Shown here: piece after piece, positions 36,439 through 45,112 of the stretch
Layout: every line of letters begins with the position of its first letter
Position numbering within the stretch: position 1 is the first letter of the stretch
Source of the DNA: CAWVSB01 sp046710535
Lineage (GTDB): Bacteria; Pseudomonadota; Gammaproteobacteria; Pseudomonadales; CAWVSB01
Direction of reading: 5' to 3'
Length of the DNA stretch: 64,000 nucleotides
NCBI GenBank assembly: GCA_046710535.1
Contig: JBKEHH010000005.1
Span: 199,151-263,150 of the forward strand
Made by a program: the position numbers and the translations under genes
Notes under the pieces: model-generated
Told to the model about the DNA's origin: nothing
Databases searched by the model: none
What the model saw: the letters and a program-made list of their open reading frames with translations, nothing else

Positions 36439-37215
36439 TTAATTAGCTGTCTTATCTAATTTATTCACAATTTCTTGCGCTAAAGCTTGATATGCTGCGC
36501 TACCGCGTGAAGATCGGTCATAACGCACAATGGGCAATCCATGCGATGGCGCCTCGGCTAAACGAACATTACGCGGTATAACCGTTCGATAAACTTTATC
36601 ACCGAAGTGGGTTAACAATTGTGATGATACATCTCTGGTTAAACTATTACGCGGGTCATACATGGTGCGCAAAATTCCTTCAACGCGTAAATTGGGATTA
36701 ATACTAGAAGCGACTTTGCCGACTGTATTTAGCAAAGCCGATAAACCTTCCAGCGCATAATACTCACACTGCATAGTAATAATTATTCCGTTTGCAGCAA
36801 CTAATGCGTTAAGCGTCAGCATGTTTAATGACGGAGGACAGTCAATTAAAATAAAATCGTAATTCTCAGCAACTTCGGCCAAAGCTTCGTTCAAACGTTG
36901 CTCGCGCCTATCGCTATTTAATAACTCTACTTCTGCGGCGGTTAAATCGCCGTTAGCGGGTAGTAAGTCAAACCCAGCCACTTCACTTCGCTGTATACAC
37001 TTTTTAGCGCTAAGGCCTTGGGCTAAAACTTCATAAACACTATTTGGTAAATCGTTTTTTTCTAAACCGCTACCCATAGTCGCATTGCCCTGTGGATCTA
37101 GATCGACTAACAACACTCGCTGATTAAGATCACTAAGACAAGCCGCCAAATTAACAGTGGTGGTCGTTTTACCCACTCCACCTTTTTGATTTGCTATGGC
37201 TAAAATTTTAGTCAA
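36439..37215 (-). CDS. parA: Chromosome-partitioning ATPase ParA
   Basis: A 258-residue Walker-type ATPase (Soj/ParA). Deviant Walker A KGGVGKTTT at 11-19, LLVDLDPQGNATMGSG, and ILIDCPPSLNMLTLNAL. Its short N terminus without a DNA-binding domain is the chromosomal type. It lies in the conserved rsmG-parA-parB order, 17 nt after rsmG. Confidence 0.97.
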   Translation of the reverse strand: MTKILAIANQKGGVGKTTTTVNLAACLSDLNQRVLLVDLDPQGNATMGSGLEKNDLPNSVYEVLAQGLSAKKCIQRSEVAGFDLLPANGDLTAAEVELLNSDRREQRLNEALAEVAENYDFILIDCPPSLNMLTLNALVAANGIIITMQCEYYALEGLSALLNTVGKVASSINPNLRVEGILRTMYDPRNSLTRDVSSQLLTHFGDKVYRTVIPRNVRLAEAPSHGLPIVRYDRSSRGSAAYQALAQEIVNKLDKTAN

Positions 37216-37232
37216 TTTTATTATCCTAATTA

Positions 37233-37868
37233 TTAATCTAAAGCTATCGCGACGAGATGGCGCTCTGCAACTAAGCCAGGTACTTTTAATTCATGCACCG
37301 CTGTGACTTTATAGCCTGCTGATAATCCACTCAACTCTTCTGTTGGGTAAACCCCTTTCATTGCCAAAAACTGCCCATTGGTTTGCAATAAATGATTAGT
37401 CTTGTCCAACATATCAGTTAGCGATGTAAATGCTCGTGAAGTTACTGCTGCATATTTTATATCGGCAGATAGTTGTTCCGCTCTTTTGTTTAACACAGTA
37501 ATATTTGATAACCCTAGCTTAGTAACAGCATGCTGCATAAACCGTGTTTTTTTCCCATTACTATCAACCGTTGTAATGGCAGCGATAGGGTAACAAATTG
37601 CTAATGGAATACCCGGTAGCCCAGGGCCGCTGCCGATATCTATTATAGATTCCCTGCCTGCAAAAAATGGCACCACTGATAAACTATCTAAAATATGCTT
37701 AACCATCATTTCGTCTTCATCGCGAATAGCGGTTAGGCTATAAGCCTTATTCCAATGGGAAAGTAATTTAACATAATCCAACAGCTTTTTTTTCTGTTCA
37801 TTATCTAAATCTAATTGCAATTGCTTGGCGCCATGTTCTAGTAGCACTAACAAATTATCCTCAGGCAA
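37233..37868 (-). CDS. rsmG: 16S rRNA (guanine-N7) methyltransferase RsmG
   Basis: A 211-residue GidB/RsmG SAM-dependent enzyme that methylates G527 of 16S rRNA. Support: WNKAYSLTAIRD, HILDSLSVVPF, the SAM motif IDIGSGPGLPGIPLAI, VDSNGKKTRFM and TSRAFTSL. Its start overlaps the end of mnmG by 8 nt. Confidence 0.97.
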   Translation of the reverse strand: MPEDNLLVLLEHGAKQLQLDLDNEQKKKLLDYVKLLSHWNKAYSLTAIRDEDEMMVKHILDSLSVVPFFAGRESIIDIGSGPGLPGIPLAICYPIAAITTVDSNGKKTRFMQHAVTKLGLSNITVLNKRAEQLSADIKYAAVTSRAFTSLTDMLDKTNHLLQTNGQFLAMKGVYPTEELSGLSAGYKVTAVHELKVPGLVAERHLVAIALD

Positions 37869-39756
37869 TCTTACGCTCCAACAGGCCGCGTTTTTTCAAT
37901 GATATTAACAACAGTGATATTGCTGCTGGTGTAATACCTTGAATACGCGACGCCACTGCTAGTGTTGCTGGTTTAGTTGCAATTAATTTTTGTTTTACCT
38001 CGTTAGATAAACCTTCAATCGATTGATAATCAAAATCAACTGGCAATATCGCTGTCTCATATTTTTTTAACCGACCAATTTCTTCTTGTTGCCGATCAAT
38101 ATATCCCGCATATTTTGCCGCTATCTCTACTTGCTCGACAACTTGTTCATCTACTAGCGCTTCGCCTTTTAAGCTTGCAACGTCTGCATAACTCAAACCG
38201 GGACGACGCAACAAATCCATTAAATTATATTCACGGCTAATTGGTTTTTCGAGTAATTTATTTACCCTTTCTGCCTCGCTAGTTTTAGGTTGAATCCAAG
38301 TAGTCTTCAAGCGCTTGGTTTCTTGTACTACTTGCTCTTGTTTGTTGCTAAAGTGTTGCCAGCGCTGGTCATCAACTAAGCCAAGCCCTCTGCCAATTTC
38401 AGTTAACCGAGTATCGGCATTATCTTCGCGCAGTGACAATCGATACTCAGCCCGTGAGGTAAACATCCGATAAGGCTCTGTGGTGCCCATGGTAATCAAA
38501 TCATCAACTAACACACCCAAGTACGCTTGGTCACGTCCTGGATACCAAGCATCTAACTCTTGACTGCGCCTAGCGGCATTTAGACCAGCTAACAAACCTT
38601 GTGCGGCTGCCTCTTCATAACCTGTAGTGCCATTGATTTGCCCGGCAAAAAATAAACCATCAATAAAACGTGTTTCTAAACTGTGTTTTAAATCTCGCGG
38701 ATCAAAAAAGTCGTACTCAATGGCATAACCGGGTCTTGTTATATGAGCGTTTTCAAAACCTTTAATCGATCGCACTAGATTTATTTGTACATCAAACGGT
38801 AAACTTGTTGATATCCCGTTGGGATATAATTCATGTGTATCTAAACCTTCTGGCTCGATAAATATTTGATGTGAATTTTTGTCAGCAAAGCGATGTATTT
38901 TGTCTTCTACTGATGGGCAGTAACGCGGACCAGCGCCATCAATCACCCCGGTATACATTGGCGATCGATCTAACCCGCCGCGAATTATATCGTGGGTTTT
39001 TTCATTGGTATGAGTTATCCAACAACAGACTTGCTCAGGGTGATCGTCTACCGAACCTAAGTAAGACATTACCGGCAATGGCGTGTCACCCCACTGCTCT
39101 TCTAATTCTGAAAAATCGACTGACTTAGCATCTATTCGTGGCGGCGTACCCGTTTTTAAACGGTTAACTCGAAACGGTAATTCACGCAGTCGATCAGCTA
39201 AAGCGATTGATGGCGGATCGCCTGCTCTACCGCCCGAGTGATTCTCTAAACCAATGTGAATTTTCCCACCCAAAAACGTGCCTGCGGTCAATACCACTGA
39301 GTCGGCATAAAACTTCAAACCCATTTGAGTCACAACACCAACGACTTTGTCTTGTTCGATAATTAAATCGTCGACCGAGTGTTGAAATATTTGTAGGTTA
39401 TTTTGGTTTTCTAAAATCCCACGAATAGCGGCTTTGTATAACACGCGGTCAGCTTGAGCGCGTGTAGCTCTTACTGCAGGGCCTTTACGCGAATTCAATA
39501 CTCGAAATTGGATACCGCCTTTGTCGGTAGCTGTTGCCATAGCGCCGCCGAGCGCATCAATTTCCTTTACTAAATGGCTTTTACCAATTCCGCCAATAGC
39601 AGGATTACAAGACATCTGGCCTAAGGTTTCGATGTTATGAGTTAGCAAGAGCGTAGTCACACCCATTCGGGCACTAGCTAGCGCTGCTTCAGTACCGGCA
39701 TGGCCGCCGCCAATAATTATAACGCCGTAACGAGTTGGATAATCCATAGTGCACAC
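37861..39756 (-). CDS. mnmG: tRNA U34 carboxymethylaminomethyl-modification enzyme MnmG
   Basis: 631 residues, full length. FAD motif IIGGGHAGTEAA at 14-25, NPAIGGIGKSHLVKEIDALGG, GTFLGGKIHIG, and the C-terminal helical domain that contacts MnmE (RRPGLSYADV, GITPAAISLLLI). With MnmE it modifies wobble uridine in several tRNAs. An internal ATG three codons in (39747) is an alternative start. mnmE lies about 1 kb upstream, beyond an AT-rich region. Confidence 0.98.
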   Translation of the reverse strand: MCTMDYPTRYGVIIIGGGHAGTEAALASARMGVTTLLLTHNIETLGQMSCNPAIGGIGKSHLVKEIDALGGAMATATDKGGIQFRVLNSRKGPAVRATRAQADRVLYKAAIRGILENQNNLQIFQHSVDDLIIEQDKVVGVVTQMGLKFYADSVVLTAGTFLGGKIHIGLENHSGGRAGDPPSIALADRLRELPFRVNRLKTGTPPRIDAKSVDFSELEEQWGDTPLPVMSYLGSVDDHPEQVCCWITHTNEKTHDIIRGGLDRSPMYTGVIDGAGPRYCPSVEDKIHRFADKNSHQIFIEPEGLDTHELYPNGISTSLPFDVQINLVRSIKGFENAHITRPGYAIEYDFFDPRDLKHSLETRFIDGLFFAGQINGTTGYEEAAAQGLLAGLNAARRSQELDAWYPGRDQAYLGVLVDDLITMGTTEPYRMFTSRAEYRLSLREDNADTRLTEIGRGLGLVDDQRWQHFSNKQEQVVQETKRLKTTWIQPKTSEAERVNKLLEKPISREYNLMDLLRRPGLSYADVASLKGEALVDEQVVEQVEIAAKYAGYIDRQQEEIGRLKKYETAILPVDFDYQSIEGLSNEVKQKLIATKPATLAVASRIQGITPAAISLLLISLKKRGLLERKIA

Positions 39757-40371
39757 ATGGCTATTTCTAAAAGGGCAGGCAGTATAGGGGCTGTTGAAAA
39801 AATGAGCAAAGTAACTTTATATTTAATTTTTAGTCTTTTGTTTATTAATTACTTATATATAAATATAGTTATTAGGATATAGAGTAATTAAGAACTAGTT
39901 ATTATTAATGAGCACTAATTCTGTTTATAAGTGATAAATAGTTATTTAAAACAATCATTTAACTTAATGATAACTACAGAGATAAGCGCAGTGTTTCAAT
40001 GTGTTTTAGCTGTTGTAGGCCTGTGTACTGTTTTAGTGTTTTTTTGGACACTATAACTAACGTAGGCTTGTCTACTGATCTACACAGACCTTATCCACTA
40101 AGTTACTACTTGCTTATTTAGCGTAGATTATAATCGCAGCAAAATAAATGAATATGTGGATAACTACGGGTGAAAGCTGTGTAGTAGCTGTAGAATTGCT
40201 CTTAGTTACCAGTGTGAAAGAGTAAAAAGCACTTTTCACGTAGATACTCAATAAAAGTAAATTACAAAAAGGCCTTATGTAACAAAAACATTACTTAGGA
40301 TTTTATGACTGTCCGTATTCTAAATATTAGTACAAATACACAGCTCCAGCAGAAGCTGCAGAGTTGTCCGA
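39757..40371. other. AT-rich intergenic region with DnaA boxes (possible origin element)
   Basis: About 615 bp without a gene, very AT-rich at 39820-39960. It contains TTATCCACT at 40091-40099 (plus) and a consensus TTATCCACA on the minus strand at 40155-40163. In enteric bacteria and vibrios oriC lies next to mnmG, so this could be an origin element. The region before dnaA has more boxes. Confidence 0.5.
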
Positions 40372-40717
40372 TTAGTCTCCATAAATATCGTTAGCGTTTT
40401 TATCTTCTTCTCCAGCAACAACAGCTAATGTATTGCCAACACCATTTAAGCTAACCGTTGGTCCAAAAAAATCGTTGTCGTCAGTATTGCTGGCGTTGAT
40501 GTAAGCTTGTTGAACCCAAATATTAGCTGTGCGGCTAAAGGCATATACAACACCGGTATCATTTTCTGAGCTGCTTGCTTGGTCACCATTTCACACCAGT
40601 GGCGTTAATGTCTTCACGAAAAGCTCCAACGACTAATGCATTGCCACTTCAACATACAGTTATAAAAATAAGGCTAGCTATAATAATTACAAACCTATTT
40701 ATCTTGAATTTTTTAAT
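40372..40717 (-). pseudogene. Decayed FG-GAP-repeat lipoprotein gene
   Basis: Minus-strand remnant of an FG-GAP/integrin-like repeat lipoprotein. A lipoprotein signal sequence (KKFKINRFVIIIASLIF then ITVC) begins at 40717 with ATT where a start should be. TGA at 40649-40651 follows its Cys. Then come SGNALVVGAFREDINATGV, a frameshift near 40590 (one extra A), NGDQASSSENDTGVVYAFSR, WVQQAYINASNTDDNDFFG, and VSLNGVGNTLAVVAGEEDK up to a TAA at 40372. Intact relatives are long with many repeats, so most of the gene appears deleted. It lies between mnmE and the DnaA-box region. Confidence 0.72.
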
Positions 40718-40756
40718 GTAGTGTAAAAATTATGGATTGTGTTGTTAAAAGCGGTA

Positions 40757-42136
40757 TTATTTTCCAATACAAAAGCTTGAAAAGATCTTTCCGAGCAAAT
40801 CATCAGCACTTAGTTGACCAGTAATTTCACCCAGCGTTTTTTGTGCTTGATACAAATCATCGGCTAATAATTCTCCAGCACCGTGATTATTTAGTTGTAG
40901 CTTTCCTTGTTGTAAATAATCTAGGCTTCGCTCCAGTGCATCTAAATGTCTGCGCCTGGCAGTAAATGTTCCTTCAGCAGCGGTGTTATAACCCATTATA
41001 TTTTTAAGATGGTCAGTTAACCGGTTTAAACCTAGTTTGGCCTTAGCTGATAGTTTGATTTGCACCACGCCATTTATTGTCTCTACACCCTGATTCGTTC
41101 CAGCTAAGTCACATTTATTACGGATAACAGTGACGTTATTTGGTAGCGGTAAACCGATAGATAAGCCAGCCCAAAGTTTCTCTATATCTGTTTCTTGCTC
41201 ACAACTGGAATCAACAACAAGTAATACTTGATCGGCCTGTTCAATTTGATCAATTGCTCTAGCAATACCGATCTCTTCAACGACGCCGGGGTTGTCTCTA
41301 AGGCCTGCTGTATCGATAATATGCAGCGGCATACCGTCTAGCAGTATTTCTTCTTTTAATACATCACGAGTGGTGCCCGCAATATCTGTCACTATGGCGC
41401 TCTCTTTGCCAGCTAATGCATTCAATAAACTTGATTTACCGGCATTAGGTTTGCCAGCAATAACAACTGTCATGCCTTCTCGTAGCAGTGCGCCCTGTTT
41501 AGCTTGGTGTAATAATTGCAGTAATAGCTCTTCAATAGTATTTAGTTGGCGACCAACATGGCCATCGGCTAAAAAATCAATTTCTTCTTCGGGGAAATCA
41601 ATGGCGGCTTCAACGTAAATTCTTAGTTGAGTGAGCTGTTCAACCAAATTATTGATCTGTAGTGAAAATACACCTTGTAGTGAGCGGATGGAATTGCGCG
41701 CGGCTTGAATTGACGATGAATCTATAAGATCGGCTATCGCTTCAGCTTGAGTTAAATCTATTTTGTCATTTAAAAAAGCGCGCTCGCTAAACTCACCAGG
41801 GTTAGCTAGCCGTGCGCCTAAGCGTAGCGTTTCTGTTAATAGAATATCGAGAATAACAGGGCCGCCATGACCTTGTAGTTCCAGGACATCTTCGCCGGTA
41901 AAAGAATTCGGCCCAGGGAAAAATAAAGCGATGCCTTGATCGATAACGACAGTGTTGTCATCACCATCAATACAGGCATGAAAGTCGCTATAGTGGGCGC
42001 AGCGGGGAGTTAATTTTTTATTAGTTATAGCGAAAGCGATATATTTAGCTAAAGGGCCAGAGATTCGAATAACACCAATACCACCACGGCCGGGTGGTGT
42101 AGCTAGAGCAGAAATTGTATCAAAGTGATCAATCAT
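40757..42136 (-). CDS. mnmE: tRNA modification GTPase MnmE
   Basis: 459 residues. N-terminal folate-binding domain, GTPase domain with P-loop GKPNAGKS at 228-235, DIAGTTRD at 251-258, DTAGLRDN and NKCD; C-terminal FCIGK whose Cys is catalytically important. It works with MnmG on tRNA wobble uridine. yidC lies 29 nt upstream on the same strand. Confidence 0.98.
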   Translation of the reverse strand: MIDHFDTISALATPPGRGGIGVIRISGPLAKYIAFAITNKKLTPRCAHYSDFHACIDGDDNTVVIDQGIALFFPGPNSFTGEDVLELQGHGGPVILDILLTETLRLGARLANPGEFSERAFLNDKIDLTQAEAIADLIDSSSIQAARNSIRSLQGVFSLQINNLVEQLTQLRIYVEAAIDFPEEEIDFLADGHVGRQLNTIEELLLQLLHQAKQGALLREGMTVVIAGKPNAGKSSLLNALAGKESAIVTDIAGTTRDVLKEEILLDGMPLHIIDTAGLRDNPGVVEEIGIARAIDQIEQADQVLLVVDSSCEQETDIEKLWAGLSIGLPLPNNVTVIRNKCDLAGTNQGVETINGVVQIKLSAKAKLGLNRLTDHLKNIMGYNTAAEGTFTARRRHLDALERSLDYLQQGKLQLNNHGAGELLADDLYQAQKTLGEITGQLSADDLLGKIFSSFCIGK

Positions 42137-42165
42137 AACTCTAGCCTACCAGAACTTGTCAACAA

Positions 42166-43851
42166 CTATTGCGCAGCAGCTGCAGCAGCTTCAATTTGGC
42201 GGGTGATCATCCATTGTTGCAAAATTGACAAGATGTTGTTTACACACCAATACAATACCAGCCCAGCTGGAAACCATAAAAAGAAGAAGGTAAAGAAGAT
42301 TGGCATAATCTGCATAACCTTTGCTTGCATCGGGTCTGGTGGCGGTGGATTCAGTTTTTGTTGAATAAACATACTTACACCCATAATTAGCGGCAAAATG
42401 TAGTATGGATCCATAGTTGACAGATCTTGTATCCAACCCAGCCAAGGGGCATGACGCAACTCTACGCTTTCCATTAACACCCAGTAGAGCGATATAAACA
42501 CTGGCATTTGAATAAGTATCGGCAGGCAGCCACCCAGTGGATTTACCTTCTCTTTTTTGTATAACTCCATCATGGCTGCAGATTGAGCTTGTTTATCATC
42601 CGCATGACGCTCACGTATTTCAGTCATTTTGGGAGTAACTAAGCGCATTTTTGCCATTGAACGATAACTGGCGGCTGACAAAGGATAGAACAACATTTTA
42701 ACAAACATCGTAAGGAAAATAATTGACCAACCCCAATTACCAACAAAACCATGAATAAAAGTCATAATCCAAAATAACGGCTGAGCAATCCACCACAACC
42801 AACCATAATCAACAGTGAGCTCTAATCCGAGTGCTATTGCTTCCAAGCTTTCTTGATCTTTAGGTCCGGCATAAAACCGACTTTCAATAGTATCGATGCT
42901 GTTTGGTGCAACGGTTATAGCGGGACTGATATAACGAATAAAATTGAAGCCGTCATTGTTTACCTTAGTTGAATAGGCATTGGTTACATTAGTTGGCGGA
43001 ATCCATGCTGAAATAAAATAATGCTGAACTATTGATAACCAGCCATTAGTGACGTCAGCTTTAAATGGCTCATCGGCTAAGTTAGAAAAAGTTGTTTTGA
43101 TATAAGGCTTTTCCTCTGTGCGGGTAGCAACTCCTAAAAATGGTTGCATTCCCATACCGGTAGTATCGGCTGCCGGGTCTTCACTGCTATCACGTTTTAG
43201 TTGAGCGTAAAAATTAGCAGTCCAGTCATTATCGCCGTTATTTTCAATAATATATTGTTGTGTGACTAAGTAACTATTGGCTGTAAAGATAAAGCGCTTG
43301 ATAATGTAGGCGCCATTGTTATCGGCAAAAGTTAAATCTACATTTAACGATTCTCTGCCATCTATATTATAGCTGCGAGCAGAGCTATTAAATAAAGGCT
43401 TACCATTAGCAGTATCTGTACCATTGGGGCCGATCAGCCCACTTTGCGCTATATAAGTTCGACGGGAGTTATTTTCAAGTAATACAAAGGGATTTTTTTC
43501 TTCGTCAAGCTTAGCTAAATACTTTGGTAACAACACACTAACAATATCGCCGCCATTTGGGTCGATGCTCATTATTAACGTGTCAGTTTCCACGGTGATT
43601 AAATTAGTATTGACTGGCATTACCATTGACTGAGTTGGAGCTACTACTGGGGCATTTAACTCAGGCGTATCGCTATTATTGCTAGTAGCAATCGCGCTAG
43701 GCACTTCGCCCGTATTTTGATAACGCTCAATCGGCGCTTGGTTAGCATCTAACAAAGCTTTATTGGTAGCTTTAAAATCAGTCCACTCGTTAACCAATAT
43801 TAGTGAGACCGCAATAACGGCCCCGATAATGCTATAACGGATCAGATCCAT
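42166..43851 (-). CDS. yidC: Membrane protein insertase YidC
   Basis: 561 residues with the ATG at 43851 (MDLIRYSIIGAVIAVSLIL, the usual N-terminal helix); an open frame extends 22 codons further but overlaps yidD more. The periplasmic P1 domain spans about 60-330. The conserved five-helix core contains FLTMFVKMLFYPLSAASYRSMAKMR, NPLGGCLPILIQMPVFISLY and NPPPPDPMQAKVMQIMPI. It inserts and folds inner-membrane proteins with or without SecYEG. Confidence 0.97.
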   Translation of the reverse strand: MDLIRYSIIGAVIAVSLILVNEWTDFKATNKALLDANQAPIERYQNTGEVPSAIATSNNSDTPELNAPVVAPTQSMVMPVNTNLITVETDTLIMSIDPNGGDIVSVLLPKYLAKLDEEKNPFVLLENNSRRTYIAQSGLIGPNGTDTANGKPLFNSSARSYNIDGRESLNVDLTFADNNGAYIIKRFIFTANSYLVTQQYIIENNGDNDWTANFYAQLKRDSSEDPAADTTGMGMQPFLGVATRTEEKPYIKTTFSNLADEPFKADVTNGWLSIVQHYFISAWIPPTNVTNAYSTKVNNDGFNFIRYISPAITVAPNSIDTIESRFYAGPKDQESLEAIALGLELTVDYGWLWWIAQPLFWIMTFIHGFVGNWGWSIIFLTMFVKMLFYPLSAASYRSMAKMRLVTPKMTEIRERHADDKQAQSAAMMELYKKEKVNPLGGCLPILIQMPVFISLYWVLMESVELRHAPWLGWIQDLSTMDPYYILPLIMGVSMFIQQKLNPPPPDPMQAKVMQIMPIFFTFFFLWFPAGLVLYWCVNNILSILQQWMITRQIEAAAAAAQ

Positions 43852-44167
43852 GGGTATGTATACACCTATGCTTAGGTTGATGTGAATATTCAGGTACTGG
43901 GTCGTGACCACCGGCATTAAATGGATGGCAGCGCAGTAATCTTCGAAGGGTTAAATAACAGCCCTTTAAAAAACCAAAACGGCTGAATGCAGTTTGGGCA
44001 TAAGAAGAACAGTTGGGGTAGAAGCGGCAATGATTGCCCAATAGCGGGCTGATAAAGTAGCGATAAAAAGCGAGCAGACACAACACTGCCCGAGCAGCTA
44101 GCCCAGGCTTGTCGGTATTATTTAACACACCGATTTCTCGGTCGCTCGTCGAATTAATCTTTTCCAC
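43832..44167 (-). CDS. yidD: Membrane protein insertion efficiency factor YidD
   Basis: A YidD protein of up to 111 residues: LLAFYRYFISPLLGNHCRFYPNCSSYAQTAF, then RRLLRCHPFNAGGHDPVP. The open frame begins at 44167, overlapping rnpA by 46 nt. A GTG at 44128 gives a more typical length and only a short overlap, so the start is uncertain. It overlaps the yidC start by 20 nt. It lies in the conserved rpmH-rnpA-yidD-yidC order. Confidence 0.92.
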   Translation of the reverse strand: MEKINSTSDREIGVLNNTDKPGLAARAVLCLLAFYRYFISPLLGNHCRFYPNCSSYAQTAFSRFGFLKGCYLTLRRLLRCHPFNAGGHDPVPEYSHQPKHRCIHTHGSDPL

Positions 44168-44496
44168 TGTTTTTCCAGTAATCGATTAAAGCTAGGGTTA
44201 TCTAAATCTCCACAACCAGATCTAGCAAGTACTACAATATCTAAGCTAGGTAAATTATCAGTCTGGAGTCTAAAGCTTTCTCGTATCTGTCGTTTCAGTC
44301 GATTTCTTGTTACTGCCAATTTGACATGTTTTTTAGCAATAACCAGCCCCAATCTGGATTGAGGTTGTTGGTTAAAACGTGCAAGCAATAATAGCTGGGG
44401 ACATGATGTCTTTACTTCCGCCGAAGAGAAGACGAATTGAAAGTCTTTGGCTGTCAGTAGGCGTTTCGATCTAGTAAAATTAAGTCCCGTGACCAT
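44122..44496 (-). CDS. rnpA: Ribonuclease P protein component
   Basis: 124 residues, basic. Support: the N-terminal FTRSKRLLTAKDFQFVF and the RNA-binding RNR signature RLGLVIAKKHVKLAVTRNRLKRQIRESFR. It assists RNase P RNA in maturing tRNA 5' ends. It is co-transcribed with rpmH, 28 nt upstream. Confidence 0.96.
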   Translation of the reverse strand: MVTGLNFTRSKRLLTAKDFQFVFSSAEVKTSCPQLLLLARFNQQPQSRLGLVIAKKHVKLAVTRNRLKRQIRESFRLQTDNLPSLDIVVLARSGCGDLDNPSFNRLLEKQWKRLIRRATEKSVC

Positions 44497-44524
44497 GCTG
44501 CTAGCAGCCAGTTTTATGACTTAA

Positions 44525-44659
44525 TTAGGCAGATAGACGCTTGCGACCTTTAGCACGACGACGGTTAATTACCGCTTGACCGCCTTTAGTAGCCATACGT
44601 GCACGGAAACCGTGAGTACGAGCGCGCTTTAATACACTTGGTTGGAATGTTCTTTTCAT
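44525..44659 (-). CDS. rpmH: 50S ribosomal protein L34
   Basis: 44 residues: MKRTFQPSVLKRARTHGFRA at the start and RRRAKGRKRLSA at the end, the invariant pattern of bacterial L34. A well-spaced promoter lies upstream. It heads the rpmH-rnpA-yidD-yidC-mnmE cluster and is transcribed away from dnaA. Confidence 0.98.
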   Translation of the reverse strand: MKRTFQPSVLKRARTHGFRARMATKGGQAVINRRRAKGRKRLSA

Positions 44660-44723
44660 AGCTATTACTCGGTATTTGCTGGTATTACTTAATGCAATAC
44701 TAGCCTTAAAAAAATGAGGGCGA

Positions 44724-44752
44724 ATTCTAGAGAATTAACCAGTAAATATCAA
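44724..44752 (-). promoter_or_regulatory. Sigma70 promoter of rpmH
   Basis: On the minus strand, -35 TTGATA (plus 44747-44752) and -10 TAGAAT (plus 44724-44729) with a 17-bp spacer, giving a start near 44717 and a leader of about 58 nt to rpmH. Confidence 0.6.
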
Positions 44753-44819
44753 TGCCCTTTTTTAATCTCTTGCCGTGTTAATCGAGATAGAAAGAGTAAT
44801 TTGCAGAAATAGCTGCTAA

Positions 44820-45000
44820 AAAAAACTTATACACAGGTTAAATCAAAGTTATACACACTTTGTTGTTGATAAGGTTTGAGTAAGTCTAAATAGCGGTTCC
44901 ATTACTTTTTGTTTTTATAAGTAACTGATTTATAAGATAATAAAATAAATATAAAATACTTGTGGAAAACTTTTTAGGATGTGGATAACCTATGCGACTC
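44820..45000. other. Putative oriC: DnaA-box cluster between rpmH and dnaA
   Basis: Four DnaA-box-like 9-mers: TTATACACA at 44827-44835 and 44849-44857 (plus), TTTTCCACA at 44961-44969 (minus) and consensus TTATCCACA at 44980-44988 (minus), around an AT-rich stretch at 44890-44960. Position between rpmH and dnaA is the same as the Pseudomonas origin. The remaining DNA to 45112 holds only the dnaA leader and a small AGCGC/GCGCT hairpin near 45060. Confidence 0.65.
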
Positions 45001-45112
45001 GGTTTTTTTGACCTTGTTTTTGGCATTTTATTAAAGTCAGCGGAAATATCCTTATATTCAGCGCTATGGCGCTAATAATTATAAAAATATCAGTGAGGAG
45101 CGACGTTAAGTC

